A stretch of DNA of 7,979 nt from Planctomycetales bacterium (lineage in GTDB: Bacteria; Planctomycetota; Planctomycetia; Pirellulales; Thermoguttaceae): positions 1-7,979 of the forward strand of contig SKZG01000105.1 of the NCBI GenBank assembly GCA_007127495.1. The letters are read 5' to 3'. The notes beneath the pieces were generated by a model. That model did no database searches. It saw only the letters and a program-made list of their open reading frames with translations, and was not told where the DNA came from. A program made the translations under genes and the position numbers. Shown piece by piece: positions 1-5,406 of this stretch; positions within the stretch are counted from its first letter, which is position 1; every line of letters begins with the position of its first letter.

Positions 1-786
1 AGCTCGGCCGCCTGGTATCGCTACTGGCGCGACCGGCGGTTCCAATGGTACTTGGACTTGGGGCTGGCCGGCGACCGGCTGCGGTTGCGCGACCACGACC
101 CCGACGAGCTGAGCCACTATTCCTGCGGGACGGCGGATATCGAATACGCTTTTCCGTTCCTTGCTCCGGGCGAATTCGGTGAATTGGAGGGCGTGGCCCA
201 CCGCGGCGATTTCGACCTGCGCAGCCACATGGAAGGCAAGCTGGTGCGCGAGGGCGATGGTTTCGCCGTCGAGAAGGACGAGCATGGCCGCCCGCGATTT
301 CGCGGCAGCGGCAAGGACCTGAGCTACTTCGACGACGAGACCAAAGAGCGATTCATTCCCCATGTGATCGAGCCTTCGGCCGGAGCCGACCGCGCCACAC
401 TCGCCTTCCTGTGCGAGGCCTACCACGAGGACGAGCAGCCGGACGAAAAGGGCAAACCGCAGAGGCGGGTGGTGCTGAAACTGCACCCCCGGCTGGCGCC
501 CCTGAAGGCGGCCGTCTTTCCGCTGGTGAAGAAGGACGGCATGCCGGAGATTGCCAAGGAGATCTATGCCGCGTTGAAGCCCTGCTTCCCCGTGTTCTAC
601 GATGAGAAAGGCGCCGTCGGCCGCCGCTACCGCCGACAGGACGAGGCCGGGACGCCCTTCTGCATTACCGTCGATAGCCAAACGCTCACCGACGGCACCG
701 TCACCATCCGCGACCGCGACTCGCTGGCCCAGTGGCGCGTGCCCAAAGACGCCTGCGCCGACGAAATCCGCCAGCGGCTCGCGTGA
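1..786 (+). CDS. glyS: Glycyl-tRNA synthetase, C-terminal part (5' end outside window)
   Basis: Class II aminoacyl-tRNA synthetase that charges tRNA-Gly with glycine in the cytoplasm. The frame is open from base 1, so the true start lies upstream; the TTG at 52 is internal. The visible 261 residues hold, in order: the HDPDELSHYS / TADIEYAFPF region of the catalytic core (about residues 31-53), the glycine-pocket stretch GELEGVAHRGDFDLRSH (60-76), motif 3 with the class II arginine (HVIEPSAGADRATLAFL, 121-137), and a C-terminal anticodon-binding domain (about 156-261) with VFPLVKKDG, GRRYRRQDEAGTPFC and VTIRDRDS. These match the homodimeric bacterial/archaeal-eukaryal type (alpha2), not the alpha2beta2 GlyQ/GlyS type. 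A Glu/Lys/Gly-rich insertion of roughly 20 residues sits after the glycine-pocket stretch (about 77-103), before KDLSYFDDE. The gene ends in TGA, 26 bases from the convergent cupin gene, with no clear terminator between them. Family assignment is secure. The symbol glyQS is used for the same enzyme in some annotations. Confidence 0.95.
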   Translation, partial: SSAAWYRYWRDRRFQWYLDLGLAGDRLRLRDHDPDELSHYSCGTADIEYAFPFLAPGEFGELEGVAHRGDFDLRSHMEGKLVREGDGFAVEKDEHGRPRFRGSGKDLSYFDDETKERFIPHVIEPSAGADRATLAFLCEAYHEDEQPDEKGKPQRRVVLKLHPRLAPLKAAVFPLVKKDGMPEIAKEIYAALKPCFPVFYDEKGAVGRRYRRQDEAGTPFCITVDSQTLTDGTVTIRDRDSLAQWRVPKDACADEIRQRLA

Positions 787-812
787 CGTCGTGCGAACGG
801 GGCTTTCGGCGT

Positions 813-1490
813 TTACTGGCTCAAGAAATAGTCGTTCAGCGCCTTGTCGGAGTGGCGCACGCCGCCGTTGTCGTGCACGTTCGCCACTTCGGTGATGATG
901 GCGCCCTCCGGGCCGGCGAACTGCCAGTGCCGCGCGCCCACGCGGTTGAGCTGCACGAATTGGCCCGGCTTGGCCACCACCGCGTGATTCACCGTGGCCG
1001 TGCCGTTGATGTGGATTTCGGGAATGACCACTTCCGGGCTGAGGTTCGGTTCCCCTTCGCCGACAATGTGCGATAGGCCATGGCGCACCAGCCAGCCCTC
1101 CATCTTCGCCGGATTGTCGTCGGTGGCCTCGTGCCAGTGCTCTGGAAGCATTTGGTTGGGCAGCAGGTAAATGTCCATGAGCATGTACTGATCTTCCTCA
1201 TTATTAACGAAGATCACCGCCGCAAGGCCAAGCTTGGTGTATTGACCCGTATTGTAGTCCGAGACCCACAACCGGTCGCGAATGCCTTCGAACACGGGAT
1301 AGCCATGATACTCCATCAACTCGATGCAGGCATCTTTAGCCTTCTCGGGCAGGAAATTGCCGTCGGCGTCGTAGAATGACGCATTATCGAACGATAGTTT
1401 GCCGCGCGAGCCGGAGGCATCGTCGCCGAAAGCCGCCGCGAACAATACAGCCGCCATCATGCACGCAAGAGCGAATGTTACCGCATTCAT
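813..1490 (-). CDS. Exported cupin-fold protein, D-lyxose isomerase-like
   Basis: The 225-residue protein starts at ATG 1490, chosen because a GAGGAGA ribosome site lies 7 bases upstream and because it begins a clean signal peptide (hydrophobic residues 4-21, likely cleavage near FG/DDA at 22-23). A TTG at 1535 would add 15 residues ahead of the signal and is rejected. The core is a cupin barrel with probable metal ligands H118-x-H120 (in MLPEHWHE), E131 (KMEGW) and H188 (ARHWQF), followed by GPEGAIITEVANVHDNGGVRHSD. The ligand order and near-identical spacing (HxH, +11 Glu, +57 His) resemble D-lyxose isomerases as I remember them (HxH, +11 Glu, +55 His). Those enzymes interconvert D-lyxose and D-xylulose in the cytoplasm with Mn2+. 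Export of such a fold is unusual, so the substrate and the isomerase activity are inferred only. It could instead be a non-catalytic sugar-binding cupin. It converges with the glycyl-tRNA synthetase gene and appears monocistronic. Confidence 0.82.
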   Translation of the reverse strand: MNAVTFALACMMAAVLFAAAFGDDASGSRGKLSFDNASFYDADGNFLPEKAKDACIELMEYHGYPVFEGIRDRLWVSDYNTGQYTKLGLAAVIFVNNEEDQYMLMDIYLLPNQMLPEHWHEATDDNPAKMEGWLVRHGLSHIVGEGEPNLSPEVVIPEIHINGTATVNHAVVAKPGQFVQLNRVGARHWQFAGPEGAIITEVANVHDNGGVRHSDKALNDYFLSQ

Positions 1491-1497
1491 TTGCCAG

Positions 1498-1504
1498 TCT
1501 CCTC
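1498..1504 (-). promoter_or_regulatory. Ribosome binding site of the exported cupin
   Basis: The minus strand reads GAGGAGA, a near-perfect Shine-Dalgarno sequence, with a 7-base spacer to the ATG at 1490. It decides the start against the upstream TTG at 1535. Confidence 0.8.
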
Positions 1505-1562
1505 GTAAAAAAGTGGTGAAACGACCGCGCCGCACAGCCCGGTCTCTTGCACTGTCCCCAAT

Positions 1563-1591
1563 ATCATGGCCCGTTGGAGACCGCGTGTCAA
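1563..1591 (-). promoter_or_regulatory. Candidate sigma-70 type promoter for the exported cupin
   Basis: On the minus strand a perfect -35 hexamer TTGACA (1591-1586) is followed by a 17-base spacer and CATGAT (1568-1563, 4 of 6 to the -10 consensus). Transcription would start near 1556, giving a leader of about 66 bases before the ATG at 1490. The -35 lies in one of two identical 8-base direct repeats, TTGACACG on the minus strand (1591-1584 and 1605-1598), so an alternative -35 or an operator is possible. Purely sequence-based. Confidence 0.45.
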
Positions 1592-1911
1592 GAAGCCCGT
1601 GTCAATCGCGGGAAGCTTGGGTGGATATGCTAACTCCGGTCGGCTACGATGCTGGCAGTCACAGCAGTTGGCAAGGTTACGATCGAGGCCACGATCGGCC
1701 GGAGGAAGTACAAGGTCAGCCAATTCCCAAACCAGGTTGTCAAAGCTGACGGTCATGTATTGCAACGCCCAAGCGGCTGGCGATAGTTCGCAGGCGCTGC
1801 ACGCGCGGCGAGATGTCGAACCCCCTTCTGGTAGGATGCGCAGCCCGTGCTGGGATTCCGGGAATAATCCACAGGCTTCGGCACGATTCCGATGTCGAGG
1901 GATCCTGTTGC
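1592..1911. other. Intergenic stretch without a recognisable gene
   Basis: Apart from the second TTGACACG copy near its left end, this stretch shows no coding signal. Open frames run across it on both strands (for example plus 1566-1946 and minus 1921-1487), but their translations are rich in Arg, Ser, Cys and Trp, have no ribosome site, and overlap the promoters on either side. I recognise no RNA gene or mobile element. It separates two divergently transcribed genes encoding exported proteins and probably serves as a promoter region. Confidence 0.5.
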
Positions 1912-1939
1912 TGGACTTCACGGCAGGGCTTGGTAAAAT
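1912..1939 (+). promoter_or_regulatory. Candidate extended -10 promoter of the mosaic exported protein gene
   Basis: TGGACT (1912-1917, 4 of 6 to the -35 consensus) is followed by a 16-base spacer and TAAAAT (1934-1939, 5 of 6 to TATAAT). The TGG at 1931-1933 supplies an extended -10 TGn element. The predicted start at about 1946 is a G that coincides with the 5' edge of the first leader hairpin, which supports the assignment. Confidence 0.55.
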
Positions 1940-1943
1940 GGAA

Positions 1944-2158
1944 TAGGTTTCCGTGTGATGCCGAAACCTAACGATACCCCTCGCGAGAGGGACATGGCGG
2001 GGCAGGCGGTCCTATGTGACGCGAAAGTCGGGACAGCCGCCCCTGAATGGCTACGCGAAGAATAATCAAGGAACACCTCCCCGCTTCGGGGTTTCGGTAG
2101 GCTCGTCGCCGGCCTACTCGGCGGCACACTCACTCCAGGTATTTCAAGGAGAGGGACA
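1944..2158 (+). promoter_or_regulatory. Long structured 5' leader, candidate regulatory RNA
   Basis: Between the predicted transcription start and the ATG at 2159 lie about 210 non-coding bases with five stacked inverted repeats. (a) TAGGTTTC 1944-1951 pairs with GAAACCTA 1963-1970. (b) CCCTC 1978-1982 pairs with GAGGG 1987-1991 across a GCGA tetraloop. (c) A long interrupted stem spans 1999-2043: GGGGC/GCCCC, GGC/GCC (2005-2007 with 2036-2038), GTCC/GGAC (2009-2012 with 2031-2034) and GAC/GTC (2018-2020 with 2027-2029) closing a GCGAAA loop. (d) CCCCG/CGGGG spans 2079-2091. (e) GTAGGC 2097-2102 pairs with GCCTAC 2112-2117. The ribosome site follows in an open stretch. The layout resembles a riboswitch or other cis-acting leader, but it does not match the conserved cores I remember for c-di-GMP, cobalamin, TPP, SAM, glycine or fluoride riboswitches. 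The class, ligand and function are unknown. Confidence 0.5.
2146..2151 (+). promoter_or_regulatory. Ribosome binding site of the mosaic exported protein
   Basis: AAGGAG with a 7-base spacer to ATG 2159. It lies 29 bases beyond the last leader hairpin, and the ATG opens directly into a signal peptide, so the start is well supported. Confidence 0.8.
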
Positions 2159-4384
2159 ATGAGCGGAACACTGACAAGAGGCATGCTTCTGTTCGCATGC
2201 GCCGTAGCGGTCGCCCTGTGCAGCACCGCCTTGGCCGACGATGCACAGCGAACGGCAGGCGACCCCAACCCGTGGCACGTGAGTACGGTGGAACGACTTT
2301 CGTACGCGCGCCCCGGCGCTGCGGAGCCCGCCGCCCAAGAAGGCCCGAAGAAGTACCTTCACATCCAGGTCGGGTTTGACCGAGAGCCCGACGCCGGCAA
2401 GAAGCACCAGTTTCGGGTGATCGATGCTCGGGGTGATGAGGTCGGGCGGCTTTGGGGCTGGAACGACCGCCGGTCGCTGATGATTTTTGAGGGCCAGTGG
2501 GGCAGCCTCGAAGGGCTGTACCTCGAAGGGCTGGACCACCGGGAACCGCTGTTTGCACTGCGGATCGCCGAGACGGAAGCACGGCCCGTGGAACGCGGGG
2601 TGGCGGTCCAACCGGTACGGCCCGGCGTTCGAGTTGATACGGAGTACCCGGCTCGCGTTGTCGGCCCCGACCGCGTTGTGGTTGGCGGACCGGATCGTGT
2701 TGTCCACCACGGCCCGGACCGGGTCGTTCATCACGGTCGTGATCGGGTCGTTCATCACGGCCCGGACCGGGTTATCCACCATGGCGGCCCCGACCGTGTG
2801 GTCCATCACGGTGGCGGTACTCGACATGTTTATCACGGCCCCGGCACGACCCACGTACACGGCGGCGGTGGCGGCGGCACGACCCACGTTCACGGTTCCG
2901 GCTCCGGCTCGGGAGGTTCGGCTCCCGGTTGTGCTGCGGCAACTGGAACGGCCTGCAGCGCGGAGGCCGGGTGTGCCACCTGCGCGGCGTTAGCTGCCGA
3001 AGGCTCGGGCGACGGCCCCGGCGATGCCGTGGCCATGGGCCCGGGTCCTGGCGAAGGCGCTGGCCCGGGAGCCGCCCCGGGCGGTTGCCCGGAACAGGGC
3101 GAACAGTGCCCCTGTGAAGACGGGGAGCCGGGCATGAGCCCCGGCGAAGGCCCCGGTCCCGGCGAAGGCCCCGGTCTCGGCGAAGGCCCCGGTCCTGGTG
3201 AAGGTCCCGGCCCCGGCCAAGATCCAGCAACAGGCCCCGGTGAAGGCCCCGGGCCCGGCCCAGGTCAAGACCCCGCAACCGGCCCAGGCGAAGGCCCCGG
3301 GCCAGGAGTCGGTCCAGGCGAAGGCCCCGGAGTGGGGCCTGGCGCGAGTGGCCCCGGTGGCGGCCCTGGTCAGGAAGGCTTCGATCCTGGGTCGCTGTAC
3401 GATCCGCGGCAGCAGGGTGGCGATTTCCGGCCTCGTACGCCTGGCTATGGCGAGGCGGGTCCCGGCGGCCCTGGCCGCTATGGCGAACTCGCCCGCGCTG
3501 GAATCAAGCCCGAGGCGCCCAAACCCGAGGCCGCGCCCGCTTTCGTTTTGTACGTGGCCGCAGGCGAAGAGGGCGGTCCGGGAAAGGTGTATCAGGTTGA
3601 CGAGAACGGCCGCGTGCTTGGATGGGTCAACTTGCCGTTCGCGCCCAGCAGCATCGACTTGCACCGCGAGAAAGGGCTTGTGGTCAGCTTGCCTCGCGAT
3701 GGCGGGCGGCTGATGTACATCGACGATACCGGCAAGACCTCGACGCTCCTGGAGAAGGAAAAAGGTCTGGTCCACCCGATGAATGTGGGCGTCGGCGGCG
3801 AGTCGGACACCATCGTCGTGGCCGACAACATCGGCGACGTGATTGTGGCCACCTCGACCGGCGGCATCACGCCGAAGGAATATCGGCGTTTCGAGGGGCA
3901 GAGGTGGAGGGCTCAAGACATGTCGGTTGCGGTCACGCGCGACGGCCACGTCATCCTGGGTACCGACGGCGATAAGGGCATTTACCGGTTCTCCGGTGAA
4001 AGCTCCGCCGCCGAGATCAAACCACTATTGCCCGAGCCGGGCGGCGTGGCGGCCGACCCCAAGTCGCTCCAGTGGGCGGCCACACAGGGCTCGAACCAAA
4101 TCTACGTGCTCGAGGGCGAAGAGATGATGAAGACACTCCGGCTGCCGGCTGGAAGGAGCCACTACCGCAACGGGCTGCTGTCGTTCTCGCCGGCCGGCTC
4201 GCTGTGTGTCGCCGCTCGCGATAGCCAGGGAGACGGCGAGCCGTGGCTTCTGATGTACGACATCGAGAAGGACGAGATTCGCAGCCTGTTCCCCTGGCAG
4301 AAGGAAAGCATGAACGACTTCGTCGTCGGCCCGCGGATGTTGTGGGAACGCAATTCTCCAAACACGCATCGAAGCACGTTTTAA
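2159..4384 (+). CDS. Large exported mosaic protein: His-rich repeat, Gly-X tract, beta-propeller-like C-terminus
   Basis: I do not recognise this 741-residue protein as a named family. Order of parts: signal peptide (1-26, hydrophobic core 9-21, cleavage after ALA); a globular domain at about 64-140 with beta-rich stretches such as KKYLHIQVGFD and EGQWGSLEGLYLEGL; six PDRVVHHG-type units plus three decayed T-x-HV units (169-246) with 16 His; a Cys-rich patch (C258, C266, C272, C275, C310, C317, C319); an alternating Gly-X tract with X mainly Pro or Glu (about 327-402); a Pro/Gly linker; and a C-terminal region (about 460-728) with repeated four-strand-like blades (FVLYVAAGE, KGLVVSLPRDGGRLMYIDD, DTIVVADNIGDVIVA, GHVILGTDGDKGIYRF, NQIYVLEGEE), suggestive of an NHL/SMP-30-type propeller. 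It probably acts in the periplasm or at the cell surface, with the Gly-X tract as a spacer and the His repeats possibly binding metal; these roles are inferred. Expression is likely controlled by the structured leader. The related-looking downstream gene is 172 bases away. Confidence 0.88.
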   Translation: MSGTLTRGMLLFACAVAVALCSTALADDAQRTAGDPNPWHVSTVERLSYARPGAAEPAAQEGPKKYLHIQVGFDREPDAGKKHQFRVIDARGDEVGRLWGWNDRRSLMIFEGQWGSLEGLYLEGLDHREPLFALRIAETEARPVERGVAVQPVRPGVRVDTEYPARVVGPDRVVVGGPDRVVHHGPDRVVHHGRDRVVHHGPDRVIHHGGPDRVVHHGGGTRHVYHGPGTTHVHGGGGGGTTHVHGSGSGSGGSAPGCAAATGTACSAEAGCATCAALAAEGSGDGPGDAVAMGPGPGEGAGPGAAPGGCPEQGEQCPCEDGEPGMSPGEGPGPGEGPGLGEGPGPGEGPGPGQDPATGPGEGPGPGPGQDPATGPGEGPGPGVGPGEGPGVGPGASGPGGGPGQEGFDPGSLYDPRQQGGDFRPRTPGYGEAGPGGPGRYGELARAGIKPEAPKPEAAPAFVLYVAAGEEGGPGKVYQVDENGRVLGWVNLPFAPSSIDLHREKGLVVSLPRDGGRLMYIDDTGKTSTLLEKEKGLVHPMNVGVGGESDTIVVADNIGDVIVATSTGGITPKEYRRFEGQRWRAQDMSVAVTRDGHVILGTDGDKGIYRFSGESSAAEIKPLLPEPGGVAADPKSLQWAATQGSNQIYVLEGEEMMKTLRLPAGRSHYRNGLLSFSPAGSLCVAARDSQGDGEPWLLMYDIEKDEIRSLFPWQKESMNDFVVGPRMLWERNSPNTHRSTF
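2663..2896 (+). repeat. Coding tandem repeat, PDRVVHHG units
   Basis: Six near-identical units of eight to ten codons (PDRVVVGG, PDRVVHHG, PDRVVHHG, RDRVVHHG, PDRVIHHGG, PDRVVHHGGG) are followed by TRHVYHGPG and two TTHVHG units separated by a Gly run. The repeat is visible at DNA level as recurring CATCACGG and CGGACCGG blocks. Unit length varies by whole Gly codons, so the frame is kept throughout. Such repeats usually change copy number by slippage or recombination. Confidence 0.85.
3137..3364 (+). repeat. Coding low-complexity tract, GPGEGP units
   Basis: The tract encodes Gly at nearly every second residue with Pro, Glu, Leu or Val between, built from GPGEGP hexads (18 bases). It includes a duplicated block reading GPGQDPATGPGEGPGP. 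Alternating Gly-X distinguishes it from collagen, which has Gly every third residue. The segment is acidic and probably extended and flexible. Confidence 0.8.
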
Positions 4385-4391
4385 GGTCGCA

Positions 4392-4445
4392 CGTCGCAAC
4401 GTGTGCGCAGCGTGTGGCGCATGTTGGAAGCCGCCTGTTGCGACG
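4392..4445 (+). repeat. Perfect 9-base inverted repeat with nested hairpin
   Basis: CGTCGCAAC (4392-4400) is the exact reverse complement of GTTGCGACG (4437-4445). Inside it, TGCGC (4404-4408) pairs with GCGCA (4417-4421). It begins 8 bases after the TAA of the upstream gene and has no U-tract, so it could be a 3'-end-protecting structure or a regulatory element rather than a classical terminator. Confidence 0.55.
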
Positions 4446-4490
4446 CGGGCGCAGGCGGCGGAGTACCTAGCAACGCACGTTTCACTCGCA

Positions 4491-4523
4491 CCGGGAGGCC
4501 GCCCGAAAGAGGCCGCCTCCCGG
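4491..4523 (+). promoter_or_regulatory. Strong GC-rich hairpin ahead of the secretin-motif gene
   Basis: CCGGGAGGC (4491-4499) pairs perfectly with GCCTCCCGG (4515-4523). One C/C mismatch follows, then GCC/GGC (4501-4503 with 4511-4513) closes a CGAAAGA loop, giving twelve base pairs in all. It ends 33 bases before the ATG at 4557. Without a T-run it is not a canonical terminator; it may limit read-through from the upstream gene or act on translation of the next one. Confidence 0.5.
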
Positions 4524-4556
4524 GCGCAGTGCATCGGGCCTAACCGGGAATTGATC

Positions 4557-5303
4557 ATGCGATGCCTCGCGGTTTGGATTCTGTTCATTGCGGTTGGTGC
4601 GGCCGTGGTTCCAAGGGCGGTCGCGCAGCAAGCGGTTCAGTTGCCCACGTTTTCGCAGTTTTCCACCAGCACCACGGTTTCCGTACCGGACCGGGGAAGC
4701 GCCTTCATGGGCGGTATCAACCGGTCGTCCTCGGGGCGCAATTCGTTCCGCTCGCCTCTTCTGCCCTTCCGCCCGTTCAGGAACACGGCGATTGGCAGCG
4801 AACAGAGCGCCATGAATATGCACGTGAGCGCGTGGATCCACGATTTCGAGGCGATGGACGAGTATCTTCTCGGCCAGCCGGCCCGGACTGTACAGGGCGG
4901 GCCGATAGGGCGGAACTTCACGGCAACCGACCCGCGGCCCGCCGGCCTCGACCCGGCCTGGAACCCGGCCGCCCGGAGCGGGCCCCACGTTGCAGCCGCG
5001 CGACCGTCGCAAGCGCAGTGGCAGCCGGCTCGGGAGGCGCCGCCGGCCGTATCGCTGCTGAGCGTTGACGATGAACGACGCCGGCGCGAAGTCCAGGCCG
5101 AGAATCGGTCGAGCGAGGCGCAGGCCTTCTTCCTTCGCGGGCAGGAGGCCGAGGCTGCGGGCAAGGCGAACGTGGCTCGCATCTACTATCAAATGGCCGC
5201 ACGCCGTGCCACCGGCGAGTTCCAGAACGAGATCCTCGCCCGGCTCCGCGCCACGGCGCACCCGGAGGCCGAACACGCCGTCACCGCGCACGGACCGAGG
5301 TAG
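4557..5303 (+). CDS. Small exported protein with secretin-like signature and TPR-like C-terminus
   Basis: The 248-residue protein is of unknown function. The ATG at 4557 is chosen because it starts a typical signal peptide (hydrophobic residues 4-18, cleavage after AVA at 21-23). The GTG at 4401 in the same frame would bury that signal 52 residues deep and run through two hairpins. Residues 37-80 read STTVSVPDRGSAFMGGINR, then SGRN, PLLPFRPFRN and IGSE. This resembles the C-terminal signature of GspD/PilQ-type secretins (VPDGGTxLLGG, then SEGRNEFGxPxL and PYxxRLF), with Arg replacing the first Gly after VPD. No secretin barrel is present, so it is not a functional secretin. WIHDFEAMDEYLLGQ (93-107) follows, then a Pro/Ala-rich linker and a helical hairpin at about 185-232 (AQAFFLRGQEAEAAGKANVARIYYQMAARRA) like one TPR repeat. 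The ribosome site is weak (GGGAA 8-12 bases before the ATG). It shares strand and export with the mosaic protein upstream; joint function is only a guess. Confidence 0.85.
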   Translation: MRCLAVWILFIAVGAAVVPRAVAQQAVQLPTFSQFSTSTTVSVPDRGSAFMGGINRSSSGRNSFRSPLLPFRPFRNTAIGSEQSAMNMHVSAWIHDFEAMDEYLLGQPARTVQGGPIGRNFTATDPRPAGLDPAWNPAARSGPHVAAARPSQAQWQPAREAPPAVSLLSVDDERRRREVQAENRSSEAQAFFLRGQEAEAAGKANVARIYYQMAARRATGEFQNEILARLRATAHPEAEHAVTAHGPR

Positions 5304-5342
5304 GTGCGGGCCGAGAACGTGTCGTAAGCACGCATCGAGTCC

Positions 5343-5355
5343 CCTTCAGAGAAGG
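5343..5355. terminator. Weak hairpin between convergent genes
   Basis: CCTTC-AGA-GAAGG forms a perfect 5-base stem in the 103-base gap where the secretin-motif gene and comM converge. It lacks a T-run on either strand, so a termination role is only suggested by its location. Confidence 0.2.
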
Positions 5356-5406
5356 CGAGTTGTCAGCTCCGAGACAGGGAAGTGCCGCTTCTGCTCCCCC
5401 GCAGGG

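Noticed and set aside
52..54. TTG start for the glycyl-tRNA synthetase fragment
   Set aside because: The frame continues upstream to base 1 with plausible coding sequence, and the family is about twice this length, so the gene is cut by the window edge rather than starting here.
787..812. Intrinsic terminator between the convergent synthetase and cupin genes
   Set aside because: Only a 4-base CGAA/TTCG pairing can be drawn and there is no T-run.
1566..1946. 126-residue plus-strand open frame in the intergenic region
   Set aside because: Its composition is non-coding in appearance, it overlaps promoters on both sides, and it lacks a ribosome site; the minus-strand frame at 1921-1487 fails for the same reasons.
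1944..2117. c-di-GMP-I riboswitch, because GACGCGAAAG recalls part of its core
   Set aside because: The order of the conserved segments and the GGGCAAACC-type stretch are missing; the resemblance is limited to a short loop sequence.
2663..3364. CRISPR array suggested by regular short repeats
   Set aside because: The units are contiguous coding repeats in one open frame, without unique spacers.
3137..3364. Collagen-like domain
   Set aside because: Glycine occurs at every second residue, not every third.
2144..3949. Long minus-strand open frames opposite the mosaic protein (such as 2893-2144 and 3949-2990)
   Set aside because: They are mirror images of the repetitive GC-rich coding sequence, with repetitive translations and no start signals; the plus frame has a promoter, ribosome site and signal peptide.
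4401..4556. N-terminal extension of the secretin-motif gene from GTG 4401
   Set aside because: It would put the signal peptide 52 residues inside the protein and run through two strong hairpins; no ribosome site precedes the GTG.
4482..5291. 269-residue minus-strand open frame opposite the secretin-motif gene
   Set aside because: No family resemblance or ribosome site, and the plus-strand frame has a clear signal peptide and motifs.
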